The notes: a model not told the origin generated them from the sequence alone. Shown: positions 1 through 13,100, counted from the stretch's first letter. The stretch is DNA of 64,000 bases from Streptomyces morookaense (GCF_013030945.1 NZ_JABBXF010000021.1:101329-165328), one strand, 5' to 3'. Numbers and translations are program-made.

Positions 1-36
1 CCGAGTGCGTGCTGTACCGAGGGAAGGAACGCGGAC

Positions 37-402
37 GTGTCCGAGCAGGCGCCCGAGACCCACGTGATCGACTTCCGGGCGGCGGAGCAGTTGCTGGCCG
101 CGCAGGACCCGCGGGGTGCGATCAAGCTCCTCGACTCGGTCATCACCGCCCATCCCGAGAACACCGCGGCCCGGCTGCTGCGGGCCCGCGCGTTCTTCGC
201 CGCGGCCCAACTCCGGCCCGCCGAGCTCGAATTCCAGCTCGTCATCGAGCGCGAGCCCGACAACGCGTTCGCCCACTTCGCCCTGGGCCGCACACTCCAG
301 CGCGCCGCCCGCCCCGCCGAGGCCCTCCGGCATTTCCGGCTCGCCGCGGCACTCGATCCCCGTCCCGACTTCGTGGAGGCGGCGCGCTTCGGGGAGAAGT
401 GA
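37..402 (+). CDS. Tetratricopeptide repeat (TPR) protein
   Basis: A 121-residue soluble protein. The GTG start is preceded by a purine-rich site (GGGAAGGA, 21-28). Residues 15-115 read as about three TPR helical hairpins, with the usual small/Ala and Leu/Phe pattern (for example AARLLRARAFF and AFAHFALGRTLQRAARPAEAL). TPR proteins bind other proteins; nothing here identifies a partner. No signal peptide or membrane segment is visible. It stands alone, converging on the small membrane-protein gene on the other strand. The stop codon lies inside a 10-bp triplicate tandem repeat. The domain call is good; the function is unknown. Confidence 0.8.
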   Translation: MSEQAPETHVIDFRAAEQLLAAQDPRGAIKLLDSVITAHPENTAARLLRARAFFAAAQLRPAELEFQLVIEREPDNAFAHFALGRTLQRAARPAEALRHFRLAAALDPRPDFVEAARFGEK

Positions 403-422
403 GGAGAAGCGAGGAGAAGTGA
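393..422. repeat. Three tandem copies of a 10-bp unit
   Basis: The unit GGAGAAGYGA occurs three times head to tail (393-402, 403-412, 413-422). The first copy supplies the TGA stop of the TPR gene; in the second that TGA is CGA; the third restores TGA out of the gene. It looks like a short slippage-type repeat. Confidence 0.85.
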
Positions 423-434
423 GGGCCGGGCGGT

Positions 435-749
435 TCATTCTCCCGGGCGAGGGTCCTTGAGATCCTTGACGTTCTCGAGATCCACGGGGCGTTCGTCGAC
501 GGGTTCGTACGGCGGCACGTCCCGCCCCGGCTGGTAGTGCGGCCCCTGCCGGATATGCCGGATGATCATGGTGAGGTCCACCAGGGTCACCAGCATCAGC
601 ACCCCGCAGGCCACGGCCCAGCCGGGGCGCCCCGCGAGGGCGAAGGCGGCGGTGCCGGCCGCGGTGACGAGAGCTCCCCAGGCGGCGAGACCGCACCTGA
701 GGCGCAGCGGACTGCGGGCGGTCATCGGTTCGTTGCCCGTACGCATCAT
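435..749 (-). CDS. Small two-helix membrane protein, DUF6343-like
   Basis: A 104-residue protein with two hydrophobic segments (about residues 19-38 and 43-63), followed by a conserved-looking soluble tail RHIRQGPHYQPGRDVPPYEP. I recognise this tail from a family of small Streptomyces membrane proteins (DUF6343). The start ATG follows a GGAGATGG site; a second ATG one codon later is an equal choice. The C-terminus is rich in acidic and Pro residues and is probably cytoplasmic. No function is known to me. It converges with the TPR gene. Confidence 0.65.
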   Translation of the reverse strand: MMRTGNEPMTARSPLRLRCGLAAWGALVTAAGTAAFALAGRPGWAVACGVLMLVTLVDLTMIIRHIRQGPHYQPGRDVPPYEPVDERPVDLENVKDLKDPRPGE

Positions 750-803
750 GGCGCACCATCTCCTGCTGCCAGGATCCCTCGGCGGCGCGCTCCGGAACAG
801 GGC

Positions 804-1346
804 TCAGAACAACGGTTCCGGCAGGATCCCCTCCAGCGCCAGCAGCGCCCGCTTGGTCTCCGTGCCGCCGCCGAAGCCGCCCAGCCCGCCGCCGGCCTCG
901 ACGACGCGGTGGCACGGTACGACGACCGGGATGGGATTGCTGCCCATGGCCATGCCCACGGCCCGGGCGGCGCCGGGCTCCCCGAGGCGGTCGGCGAGGT
1001 CCTGGTAGGCGACGACGCTGCCGTAGGGGACGCCGGAGTGCAGCTCGCGCAGGGCGCGGCGGTTGAAGCCCGAGGTCAGGGACCAGTCCAGGGGAAGCGA
1101 GAAGGACCGCAGCCGGCCCGCGAAGTAGGCCTCCAGCTGGGCGGAGACCTCGTCGAGCAGGGCCCCCGGGGCCGCGGGGGCGGAGCCCAGACGCCCGGCG
1201 AGGCGCTCGACGGCGCGCGCCGAGACCTGTGCGTCGGCGCCGAAGACGACGCTGACCAGGCCGTCCGGCGTCGCGGCGAGGCCCAGCGGGCCTATGGGGG
1301 TGCCGAGCGTCGTCCAGGACCAGGGCCGTTCGGGTGCATCCGTCAC
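804..1346 (-). CDS. ogt: Methylated-DNA--protein-cysteine S-methyltransferase
   Basis: A 180-residue suicide alkyltransferase that moves the alkyl group from O6-alkylguanine in DNA to its own cysteine. The acceptor motif PCHRVV is present with Cys145, in the context [13 protein letters not shown]. The winged-helix DNA-binding part (residues 92-135, containing [13 protein letters not shown]) and the trailing GG..GFGGG are also as in the family, and the length is normal. The GTG start at 1346 lies 7 nt after TACGCT, suggesting a leaderless transcript. It belongs with the nearby uvr genes in a loose DNA-repair neighbourhood, on the opposite strand to uvrB. Confidence 0.95.
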   Translation of the reverse strand: MTDAPERPWSWTTLGTPIGPLGLAATPDGLVSVVFGADAQVSARAVERLAGRLGSAPAAPGALLDEVSAQLEAYFAGRLRSFSLPLDWSLTSGFNRRALRELHSGVPYGSVVAYQDLADRLGEPGAARAVGMAMGSNPIPVVVPCHRVVEAGGGLGGFGGGTETKRALLALEGILPEPLF

Positions 1347-1353
1347 GGTGCCC

Positions 1354-1359
1354 AGCGTA
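1354..1359 (-). promoter_or_regulatory. -10 hexamer of leaderless ogt promoter
   Basis: TACGCT on the minus strand, 7 nt before the GTG start of ogt. No convincing -35 is seen. Confidence 0.4.
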
Positions 1360-1374
1360 GGACGTGTCCGAGGG

Positions 1375-2304
1375 TCACAGGGCGGCCGGCTCGGGCGGGA
1401 CGCCCGCGAAGGGGTCCTCGCCGGACTCCTCGGCGAGTGCGGCCTGGATGACGTGCGGCGCGTTGCTGATGATGGCGTCCACGCCCAGGCGGCCGAGCCG
1501 GACGGCCCGCGCGGGGTCGTCGACGGTCCACGCGGCGATCTCCAGCCGGTGCCCGTGGGGACCGTTCAGCGCGTGCACGGCACGGACCCAGTCGGCGGTG
1601 ACGTTCCCGTGGTCGGGGTTGATCTGGTCGGCGAAGGCGGCGTACGAGCGCAGGTCGGCGGTCTTCGGGGCGCCCAGGAAGCCCTTCTTGACGTCCGGGC
1701 GCAGCCGGTGGAGCGTGCGCAGCGACGCCGCGTCGAAGCTCTGGACGACCAGCCTGTCCTTGACGTGCCGCCGGTCCAGCCAGCTGGCCTGCCGCAGTGC
1801 GTCCACCGTCTGCTGCTCGACGCCCGGGTAGAGCTCGGGCGCCTTCAGCTCCAGCAGCAGCCGCTGGTGGTTGTGGTCGACGCGGCGCAGGTAGCTGCTC
1901 AGGGTGGGCACCCGCTCACCGGCGAAGCGGCGGTCGAACCAGCTGCCCGCGTCCAGCGTCTCGATCTCGGCGAGTGTGAAGTCGCCGACCTTCCAGGGCG
2001 CGCGCCCGGGAAAGCGCCGCCGGGCGTCCGTGGTCCGCTCCAAAGTGGTGTCGTGCAGGACGACCAGCTGCCCGTCCCGGGTGCGCTGGACGTCGTTCTC
2101 GACCCACCGGATGCCCAGGGCGGCCGCCCTGTCGATCGAGGCGAGCGTGTTCTCCGGCGCCTGGGCGGGGACTCCGCGGTGGCCGATGGTGACGGGGAGT
2201 TCCTGGCGCGCACGGGCGTGCGCGTGGGGCGTGCCGAGTGCGGGCAGGGCGAGGGCCAGGACGAGCAGTGCGCCGGTCACGGAGGGGACGGGGCGGATGC
2301 GCAT
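1375..2304 (-). CDS. Secreted glycerophosphodiester phosphodiesterase
   Basis: A 309-residue enzyme hydrolysing glycerophosphodiesters to glycerol-3-phosphate and an alcohol. A Sec signal peptide is clear ([11 protein letters not shown], then a Leu/Ala core, ending near AHARA about residue 30). The mature part opens with the GDPD signature: [17 protein letters not shown] (catalytic His and Arg), W-V-E-N-D-V as the metal-binding E-x-D, and [13 protein letters not shown] (second catalytic His). LELKAP and the C-terminal [10 protein letters not shown] complete the TIM barrel. The ATG at 2304 follows GAGGAG. It is probably extracellular and scavenges phosphate from phospholipid head groups. It diverges from uvrB. 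Confidence 0.93.
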   Translation of the reverse strand: MRIRPVPSVTGALLVLALALPALGTPHAHARARQELPVTIGHRGVPAQAPENTLASIDRAAALGIRWVENDVQRTRDGQLVVLHDTTLERTTDARRRFPGRAPWKVGDFTLAEIETLDAGSWFDRRFAGERVPTLSSYLRRVDHNHQRLLLELKAPELYPGVEQQTVDALRQASWLDRRHVKDRLVVQSFDAASLRTLHRLRPDVKKGFLGAPKTADLRSYAAFADQINPDHGNVTADWVRAVHALNGPHGHRLEIAAWTVDDPARAVRLGRLGVDAIISNAPHVIQAALAEESGEDPFAGVPPEPAAL

Positions 2305-2565
2305 CGGGAGCTCCTCGCGGGCGGTCAGGGCGTCCGGGGCGGAGCCCTGCGGTGTCCGGTCCTGTGTACGAGAGGCGTGACGGCCTGGGTACCGAGGGCC
2401 GGCGGAGGGAGGGCGCGGGGCACGCCTCCACGGACACCCCAGACGTACGCGATACGGGCCGCTCCGGCACGCCGGGACGCCCGGCCCCGGAGCCCTTCCG
2501 GCGGCCCGGGGCCCGGAATTCCGGGGCGGGAAGCGGGCGGGCGGCCCGTTGTCGGTGGTGGGCCG

Positions 2566-2571
2566 TACGGT
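2566..2571 (+). promoter_or_regulatory. -10 hexamer before uvrB
   Basis: TACGGT ends 6 nt before the uvrB ATG, consistent with a leaderless mRNA. A GGTGG overlapping it could instead act as a weak ribosome site. Confidence 0.35.
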
Positions 2572-2577
2572 GGTCTC

Positions 2578-4698
<2,121 letters not shown>

Positions 4699-4822
4699 CG
4701 GCATGTTGCAGGACCGCCACAAACCGCCCTCCTCGGGCGCCCGCCTGCGGCACCGGTGCATAGGGTCGTTGCGGGGGCCGCGCGCCTGCGCGGCCACGGG
4801 CACGTACGAGGAGGGGCTGCGC

Positions 4823-5404
4823 GTGACGGTCAACTTGTCCAAGGGCCAGGGAATCAGCCTGCAGAAGGCCGACGGGGGAAGCCTGACCGCGGTGCGGATG
4901 GGGCTCGGCTGGCAGGCGGCCCCTCGCCGCCGCGGGCTCTTCGGTTCCCGCACCAGGGAGATCGACCTCGACGCGTCGGCTGTGCTCTTCGCCGCCGGGC
5001 AGCCGGTCGACGTGGCCTTCTTCCAGCAACTGGTCAGCAAGGACGGCTCGGTGCGGCACACCGGCGACAACCTCGTGGGCGGCGCGGGCCAGGGGGAGGA
5101 CGACGAGGCCATCCTCGTCGACCTCCAGCGCGTCCCCGCGCACATCGACCAGATCGTCTTCACGGTGAACTCCTTCACCGGCCAGACCTTCGCCGAGGTG
5201 CGCAATGCGTTCTGCCGCCTGGTCGACGAGAACACCGGCCGGGAGCTGGCCCGTTACACCCTCGACGGCGGCGGTCCGTACACCGCCCAGATCATGGCCA
5301 AGGTGCACCGGAACGGCGGCGGCTGGCAGATGACCGCCATCGGCACCCCGGCCGACGGCCGCACGTTCCAGGACCTGCTGTCGCAGATCCAGGCGGTGCT
5401 GTAG
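4823..5404 (+). CDS. TerD-family calcium-binding protein
   Basis: A 193-residue single TerD domain. The N-terminus MTVNLSKGQGISLQKADGG, the MGLGW element and EIDLDASAVLF (Ca2+-binding acidic loop) are typical. D-D-E-A-I-L-V-D-L and IVFTVNSFTGQTF match the second half. Such proteins are tied to tellurite/stress phenotypes and, in actinomycetes, to calcium-dependent development; the biochemical role is open. The GTG start at 4823 has a strong GAGGAGG at 4810-4816. It is followed after 111 bp by a terC gene, a common pairing. An unusual basic insert (RRRGLFGSRTR) separates the LGW motif from DLDAS. Confidence 0.88.
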   Translation: MTVNLSKGQGISLQKADGGSLTAVRMGLGWQAAPRRRGLFGSRTREIDLDASAVLFAAGQPVDVAFFQQLVSKDGSVRHTGDNLVGGAGQGEDDEAILVDLQRVPAHIDQIVFTVNSFTGQTFAEVRNAFCRLVDENTGRELARYTLDGGGPYTAQIMAKVHRNGGGWQMTAIGTPADGRTFQDLLSQIQAVL

Positions 5405-5460
5405 AGGAAGCTCTTGGTTTTCTCTTTACCTTTCCTTGGGTTTTCTTGTACCGTTGTCGT

Positions 5461-5482
5461 AGCGGCGACACCTGTCGCCGCT
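5461..5482. promoter_or_regulatory. Perfect palindrome upstream of terC
   Basis: Ten-base arms AGCGGCGACA and TGTCGCCGCT are separated by CC. The element lies 33 bp before the terC start and just after a T-rich tract (about 5412-5458) that stands out in this GC-rich sequence. It could be an operator or an RNA hairpin in the terC leader. No known binding-site match is claimed. Confidence 0.5.
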
Positions 5483-5515
5483 GCCGCCGTAGCCGTACGA
5501 GAAGCCGGAGGACCG

Positions 5516-6517
5516 GTGGACGTTTCCCTGACCGTGTGGGCGCTGACCATCGCCGGCCTGTGCGCCCTCGTCGCCGCCGACTTCTTCATCGGCGGCCGCA
5601 AGCCGCACGAGGTCTCCGTCAAGGAGGCCGGCGTCTGGACGGCGGTCTGGGTCGCCCTGGCCGTGCTCTTCGGGCTCGGGCTGCTGCTCTTCGGTGGCGG
5701 CAAGCCGGCCGGCGAGTTCTTCGCGGGCTTCATCACGGAGAAGTCGCTGAGCGTCGACAACCTCTTCGTCTTCGTCCTGATCATGGCGAAGTTCGCGGTG
5801 CCCCGGGTGTTCCAGCAGCGGGTGCTCATGGTCGGCGTCCTCATCGCCCTGGTCCTGCGGGCCGTCTTCATCGGCGCGGGCGCGGCGATCATCGCCAACT
5901 TCTCCTGGATCTTCTACCTCTTCGGGGCGTTCCTCGTCTGGACCGCCTGGAAGCTCATCCAGGAGGCGCGCGCGGGCGAGGAGGAGGACGAGTTCGAGGA
6001 GAACCGCTTTCTCAAGGCGGTCGAGCGCCGCTTCCCGTCCACGGACCGCTACCACGGCACCCGGCTGTTCATCGTGGAGAACGGCAAGCGGCTGATGACG
6101 CCGATGCTGATCGTGATGCTGGCCATCGGCACGACCGACGTCCTCTTCGCACTCGACTCCATACCGGCGATCTTCGGCCTGACCCAGGACCCGTACATCG
6201 TCTTCACCGCCAACGCCTTCGCCCTGATGGGGCTGCGGCAGCTGTACTTCCTGATAGGCGGGCTGCTGACGAAGCTGGTCCACCTCTCCTACGGCCTGTC
6301 GGTCATCCTCGGCTTCATCGGCGTCAAGCTCGTCCTGCACGCCCTGCACGAGAGCGGTGTGAACGTCCCCGAGATCAGCATCCCGGTCTCGCTCGGCGTC
6401 ATCTGCGCCGTGCTGGCCGTCACCACGGTCACCAGCCTGCGGGCGTCCCGGAGGCAGGAGCAGGCCGAGGCGGCGGCAGCCGCCCCGGCGGAGGAGCGCG
6501 AGGGCATCAGCGCCTGA
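5516..6517 (+). CDS. TerC/Alx-family integral membrane protein
   Basis: A 333-residue polytopic membrane protein of the TerC family (metal homeostasis and tellurite-related). About eight to nine hydrophobic helices are visible. The family signature is intact: ADFFIGGRKP near the N-terminus, EKSLSVDNLFVFVLIM in the middle, and later TTDVLFALDSIPAIFG, each with a buried Asp. In characterised homologues these acidic residues belong to a Mn2+ export path. The GTG at 5516 is chosen because GGAG lies 5 nt upstream and the protein then begins VDVSLTVWALTI. An earlier ATG would place Phe/Val-rich leader sequence in front, which seems untranslated. The C-terminus is Ala/Glu-rich. Confidence 0.9.
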   Translation: MDVSLTVWALTIAGLCALVAADFFIGGRKPHEVSVKEAGVWTAVWVALAVLFGLGLLLFGGGKPAGEFFAGFITEKSLSVDNLFVFVLIMAKFAVPRVFQQRVLMVGVLIALVLRAVFIGAGAAIIANFSWIFYLFGAFLVWTAWKLIQEARAGEEEDEFEENRFLKAVERRFPSTDRYHGTRLFIVENGKRLMTPMLIVMLAIGTTDVLFALDSIPAIFGLTQDPYIVFTANAFALMGLRQLYFLIGGLLTKLVHLSYGLSVILGFIGVKLVLHALHESGVNVPEISIPVSLGVICAVLAVTTVTSLRASRRQEQAEAAAAAPAEEREGISA

Positions 6518-6546
6518 ACGGCGCCGCCGCCGGGGCGTGAGCGGTC

Positions 6547-7857
6547 TCAGGCGGGCGTCGGATCGGCGGCGGCGCGGGCCGTGGCCGTGGGCCGGGTCTC
6601 GGGCAGCAGGAAGAAGCAGGCCAGGCTGAGCAGGGCGACCCCGGTCAGGTAGACGGCGACCGCCCACGGCGGCCGGTCGCCCCGGGCCAGGGCCGTCGCC
6701 ACCAGCGGGGTGACGGCACCGCCCAGCACACCGCCCAGGTTGTAGCCGACGCTGGCGCCGGTGCAGCGCACCTCGGGCTCGTAGAGCTCGGGCAGATACG
6801 CGCCGACGACGGCGGAGGCGAGCCCGAAGGCCAGCATGGCGACGACGAAGCCCAGCAGCATCAGCGCCGGGCGCCCGGTGCGCAGCAGGGCGATCATCGG
6901 AAACATCCACAGCGCCACGGCCGAGCAGCCGGCCAGGCAGAGCGAGCGGCGCCCCCGGCGGTCGCCGAGAAGGGCCATCAGCGGGGTGGCCAGACCGAGG
7001 GCCGCGACGGCCGTCATGATGCAGGCGAGCATGACGGTGCGGTCCACGCCCAGTTGCCCGGTGCCGTAGGAGAGGGACCAGGTGGTGACCGCGTAGAAGA
7101 CGGAGTAGCCGACGGACACCCCGCCGGCGGTGAGCAGCACGAGGCGCCAGCGGCCGCCGCGCAGGACCTCGGCCAGCGGCAGCGAGGCCTGCTCCTCGCG
7201 GTCGGCCAGGGCGAGGAACTCCGGTGTCTCGGCGACCTGGGCGCGCAGCAGCAGCCCGGCCGCGGCCAGGACCCCGGCCGCCCAGAACGGCACCCGCCAG
7301 CCCCAGGCGAGGAATTCGTCGTCGGTGAGGGTGGCCGACAGGGTCAGGGTGATGCCGTTGGCGAGGAGGAAGCCCACCGGGGGGCCGGTCTGGGGCAGGC
7401 TCGTCCACAGGGCGCGGCGGTGGGCGGGGGCGTGCTCGGCGGTGAGCAGCACGGCGCCTCCCCATTCCCCGCCGAGCCCCAGGCCCTGCAGGAAGCGCAG
7501 CGCGAGGAGGAGCAGAGGGGCGGCGAGGCCGATGTCGGCGTAGGTGGGGGCGAGGCCGACGCCCACGGTGGCGACGCCGGTCAGCAGCAGGGAGGCGATG
7601 AGGACGGGCCGGCGCCCGTGCCGGTCGCCGATGTGCCCGAACAGCACGGAGCCCATGGGGCGGGCGACGAAGCCGATGCCGAAGGTGCCGAAGGCCGCGA
7701 GGGTGCCGACGAGAGGGGAGACGGTGGGGAAGAAGAGCGGGCCGAGGACGAGCGCCGCCGCGGTGCCGTAGCTGAAGAAGTCGTAGAACTCGATGGCGGT
7801 GCCGGCCATGGAGGCGGCCGCCAGGCGGAACATGGCCGGAGGACGGGCACGGTTCAT
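6547..7857 (-). CDS. MFS transporter, metabolite:H+ symporter type
   Basis: A 436-residue carrier with about 12 transmembrane helices. The N-terminal AAASMAGTAIEFYDFF and the loop 2-3 motif GHIGDRHGRRPVL are those of the MHS subgroup (shikimate/proline-betaine/citrate-type symporters), and a second GDRRGRRS loop follows the central break. The substrate cannot be read from sequence. I chose the ATG at 7857 (a GAGGG site lies upstream, although 13 nt away) over an in-frame TTG at 7890. It is transcribed alone; a hairpin at 7939-7967 separates it from the upstream gene on the same strand. Confidence 0.88.
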   Translation of the reverse strand: MNRARPPAMFRLAAASMAGTAIEFYDFFSYGTAAALVLGPLFFPTVSPLVGTLAAFGTFGIGFVARPMGSVLFGHIGDRHGRRPVLIASLLLTGVATVGVGLAPTYADIGLAAPLLLLALRFLQGLGLGGEWGGAVLLTAEHAPAHRRALWTSLPQTGPPVGFLLANGITLTLSATLTDDEFLAWGWRVPFWAAGVLAAAGLLLRAQVAETPEFLALADREEQASLPLAEVLRGGRWRLVLLTAGGVSVGYSVFYAVTTWSLSYGTGQLGVDRTVMLACIMTAVAALGLATPLMALLGDRRGRRSLCLAGCSAVALWMFPMIALLRTGRPALMLLGFVVAMLAFGLASAVVGAYLPELYEPEVRCTGASVGYNLGGVLGGAVTPLVATALARGDRPPWAVAVYLTGVALLSLACFFLLPETRPTATARAAADPTPA

Positions 7858-7938
7858 GTAGTGCCCAACTTCCCTCGGGGGCGCGGGCAACGGGGGCCCC
7901 GGGGCGTACTGGGGTGTTGCCGGGGGCGTGGCGGAACC

Positions 7939-7967
7939 GCGCCGTCCGCCCGGTGTGCGGACGGCGC
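7939..7967 (-). terminator. Hairpin terminator after metallo-hydrolase gene
   Basis: Perfect 11-bp arms (GCGCCGTCCGC / GCGGACGGCGC) with a 7-nt loop, 15 bp past the stop at 7983. Confidence 0.7.
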
Positions 7968-7982
7968 GCTACCCCCGGGGCC

Positions 7983-8639
7983 TCACCAGCCGCGCTCGCG
8001 CCACTCCGCGACGTGCGGCCGCTCGGCACCGAGGGTGGTGTCGTTGCCGTGGCCGGGGTAGACCCAGGTCTCGTCGGGCAGTTGCCCGAAGATCTTGGTC
8101 TCGACGTCGTCGATCAGGCTGGCGAAGGCCTTCGGGTCCTTGTGGGTGTTGCCCACGCCGCCGGGGAAGAGGCAGTCGCCGGTGAACACATGGGGGTGCC
8201 CGTGCGGGTCGTCGTAGACCAGGGCGATGCTGCCCGGGGTGTGGCCGACCAGGTGACGGGCGGTCAGTTCGACGCGGCCGACGCGGATGACGTCGCCGTC
8301 CTCGACCGGTACGTCCGTCGGGACGGGGATGCCCTCGGCGTCGTACCGGCCCGCGTAGGTGCGGGCGCCGGTGGCGTCCACGACCTCGCTCAGCGCGCCC
8401 CAGTGGTCGGCGTGCCGGTGGGTGGTCACCACGGAGGCGATCCCGCTGTCGCCGATCAGGGTGAGCAGCGTGTGCGGCTCGGCGGCGGCGTCGATCAGCA
8501 GCTGCTCGTCGGTCGCCCGGCACCGCAGCAGATAGGCGTTGTTGTTCATCGGGCCGACGGCGACCTTCGAGATCATCAGATCGGTCAACTCGTGTACGTC
8601 CGCAGGACCGCCGACCTCGACCACTCCGCTGTATGTCAT
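7983..8639 (-). CDS. MBL-fold metallo-hydrolase, glyoxalase II-like
   Basis: A 218-residue metallo-beta-lactamase-fold protein. The zinc motif THRHADHWG (HxHxDH) is near residue 97, followed by VGHTPGS (third His), TGDCLF (bridging Asp) and VYPGHGNDT (last His). This arrangement fits small thioester/glyoxalase-type hydrolases; the substrate is unknown. The gene starts 10 nt after the stop of the mycothiol-type gene, so the two probably act in related thiol chemistry, which is inference. A TAGGGT hexamer overlapping that stop suggests it also has its own leaderless promoter. Confidence 0.85.
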   Translation of the reverse strand: MTYSGVVEVGGPADVHELTDLMISKVAVGPMNNNAYLLRCRATDEQLLIDAAAEPHTLLTLIGDSGIASVVTTHRHADHWGALSEVVDATGARTYAGRYDAEGIPVPTDVPVEDGDVIRVGRVELTARHLVGHTPGSIALVYDDPHGHPHVFTGDCLFPGGVGNTHKDPKAFASLIDDVETKIFGQLPDETWVYPGHGNDTTLGAERPHVAEWRERGW

Positions 8640-8646
8640 GCCGTCA

Positions 8647-8652
8647 ACCCTA
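8647..8652 (-). promoter_or_regulatory. -10 hexamer overlapping upstream gene's stop codon
   Basis: TAGGGT on the minus strand, 7 nt before the ATG at 8639. Its first three bases are the TAG stop of the preceding gene. Confidence 0.4.
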
Positions 8653-9336
8653 TAGCGGGGGCAGGGCGGGCAGCGGGTTGGCGTCGGTGTGGAGTCCGGC
8701 GCCGTCACGGCGGCCGGCGAGCCAGCCGAGGAGGGCCGGCGCGGGGCCGGCGACGGCGACCGGGGTGCCCTCGGTGCGGCCGGTCGTCCACCGGCCGCCT
8801 CCGGTCGCGGTCAGGGCGAAGGCGGGGACGTCGGGGTTGCCGGTGAAGCGCCGGGCGAGGAAGGCGATGTACCGGTCGGTGAACTCGGCCGGGAGGTCCT
8901 CGAGTTCGTAGCCGATGCCGAGGTCGACGTGGTGCAGCTCGACCTCGGCGAGCCGCCGGAAGGGGATGCGGGACGCGCTGTCGGTCACGCCGTTGCGCAT
9001 GGTGACCGTGCGGGACCAGTCGGCGGGGGCGGCGGCCTGCTCCAGGAACCGGGCCGAGCTCTCCGCCAGGTCCGTGAGCTGGGCGTCCAGGGCGCGGGGC
9101 GCGTCGCGCTCGATGTCCGCGTCGCGGAGCTCGGCGCTGGCGTACATGGGGCGGCCGGCCAGGACGTTCACGAGGGCGTCCGCGTTGCGGGAGACATGGG
9201 CCAGGACGTGGCCGCGGCTCCAGCCGGGGAGCCGTGACGGGGCGGCCACGGCGGCGTTGTCCAGGCGGGCGACCGCGGCGAGGAGGCGCTCCGTCGCGTC
9301 ACGCACAGCGGCCAGGTCGTGCACATGATCGATCAT
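8650..9336 (-). CDS. Maleylpyruvate isomerase-family mycothiol-dependent protein
   Basis: A 228-residue DinB/MDMPI-fold protein. The first helix bundle has LPGWSRGHVLAHVSRNADAL, with the conserved His that helps bind a metal in mycothiol-dependent maleylpyruvate isomerase. EVELHHVDLGIGY in the middle supplies the second metal-ligand region. The C-terminal part (after residue 170) resembles the MDMPI C-terminal domain with GTPVAVAGPAPALLGWLAGR. Its substrate is unknown; mycothiol is the actinobacterial low-molecular-weight thiol. It starts at ATG 9336 with TAGGGT 6 nt upstream (leaderless), and is the first gene of a two-gene unit with the metallo-hydrolase. Confidence 0.82.
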   Translation of the reverse strand: MIDHVHDLAAVRDATERLLAAVARLDNAAVAAPSRLPGWSRGHVLAHVSRNADALVNVLAGRPMYASAELRDADIERDAPRALDAQLTDLAESSARFLEQAAAPADWSRTVTMRNGVTDSASRIPFRRLAEVELHHVDLGIGYELEDLPAEFTDRYIAFLARRFTGNPDVPAFALTATGGGRWTTGRTEGTPVAVAGPAPALLGWLAGRRDGAGLHTDANPLPALPPL

Positions 9337-9342
9337 GGCCCG

Positions 9343-9348
9343 ACCCTA
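9343..9348 (-). promoter_or_regulatory. -10 hexamer of leaderless promoter
   Basis: TAGGGT on the minus strand, exactly 6 nt before the ATG at 9336. Confidence 0.45.
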
Positions 9349-9393
9349 GCGCCGCCACTCCTTCGGGTGAAGGATGTGGACTCACGCCCTAAA

Positions 9394-9409
9394 TCGAATG
9401 TGCGTGCTA
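9394..9409. promoter_or_regulatory. Degenerate LexA (SOS)-box-like site before uvrA
   Basis: TCGAATGTGCGTGCTA compares with the actinobacterial SOS box TCGAAC-N4-GTTCGA: 5/6 bases match in the left half and 4/6 in the right. It lies 128 bp before the uvrA start, next to an AT-rich TATATC. Weak; position and biology favour it, sequence alone does not. Confidence 0.3.
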
Positions 9410-9536
9410 TATCGTCGGAGGTGGCATCGCCGACGGCGTCCGTGTGTCAGACGCTCCCCGTACTCTGGATCGGTGGGGCGCGGCCCACCCCCGCAGCTCC
9501 CTCCGGAGCCGACTCTCAAGAAAGGTGCCGACCGGC

Positions 9537-12518
<2,982 letters not shown>

Positions 12519-12526
12519 CACCCCGG

Positions 12527-12557
12527 CCCGTCCACCCGATCGATGCGGGTGGGCGGG
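12527..12557 (+). terminator. Terminator hairpin after uvrA
   Basis: Arms CCCGTCCACCCG and CGGGTGGGCGGG pair over 12 bp with one G-T wobble and a 7-nt loop, 9 bp after the uvrA stop. Confidence 0.7.
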
Positions 12558-12628
12558 TCCCCGTCGGCGGGCCGGGGGAGCCCCAGTATCGTCGGTCCGA
12601 CAGCACCGCCGTACCCCCTGGAGCCCCC

Positions 12629-13057
12629 ATGACCAGCCAGTCCGCATCCCGTCGCACCGTGCTCCTCAGCGGAGCGGCACTGGCCGGGGCCGCGGGGCTC
12701 GGCGTCACCGGCTGCGACCCCTCCAGCGCCGGGGCCAAGGGCCCCGCCACGCCGACCGCTCCGGTGGACCTCGGCGCGGCGGGTGACGTGCCGGTCGGCG
12801 GCGCCAAGCTCTACCGCGAGCAGAAGCTGGTCGTCGCGCAGCCCGCCAAGGGCGAGTACAAGGCGTTCAGCGCGGTGTGCACGCACGCGGGCTGCGTGGT
12901 CGACAAGGTCGAGGACGGCAAGGTCAGCTGCCCGTGCCACGGCAGCAAGTTCGACGCGCAGACCGGCAAGGTCCTCCAGGGCCCGGCGGGCGCACCGCTG
13001 CCCGCCGTCCCGGTCAAGGAGTCCGGCGGCAAGCTCGTCGCCGGCCCGGAGTCCTGA
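12629..13057 (+). CDS. Rieske [2Fe-2S] lipoprotein, TAT-exported
   Basis: A 142-residue protein. Its N-terminus [18 protein letters not shown] is a twin-arginine signal ending in the lipobox VTGC, so the mature protein should be a folded, cluster-bearing lipoprotein outside the membrane. The Rieske fold follows with both ligand loops: CTHAGC (Cys, His) and CPCHGSKFD (Cys, His), plus GPA near the C-terminus. It has no partner oxygenase or cytochrome next to it, so its redox partner is unknown. The stop codon lies inside a bidirectional terminator shared with the convergent HTH gene. Confidence 0.9.
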   Translation: MTSQSASRRTVLLSGAALAGAAGLGVTGCDPSSAGAKGPATPTAPVDLGAAGDVPVGGAKLYREQKLVVAQPAKGEYKAFSAVCTHAGCVVDKVEDGKVSCPCHGSKFDAQTGKVLQGPAGAPLPAVPVKESGGKLVAGPES

Positions 13058-13100
13058 CCCGTCGGTCGTGACCGTCGGGTCAGGACCGACCGTCACGACC
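13054..13100. terminator. Overlapping bidirectional hairpins between convergent genes
   Basis: A 14-bp stem with one mismatch (13054-13067 with 13070-13083) contains the TGA of the Rieske gene. A second, mutually exclusive 9-bp perfect stem (GGTCGTGAC 13064-13072 with GTCACGACC 13092-13100) reaches the stop of the HTH gene. Confidence 0.65.

Noticed and set aside
5405..5515. Manganese (yybP-ykoY) riboswitch before terC
   Set aside because: The region is short and lacks the conserved paired loops I would expect; only a simple palindrome and T-rich tract are present.
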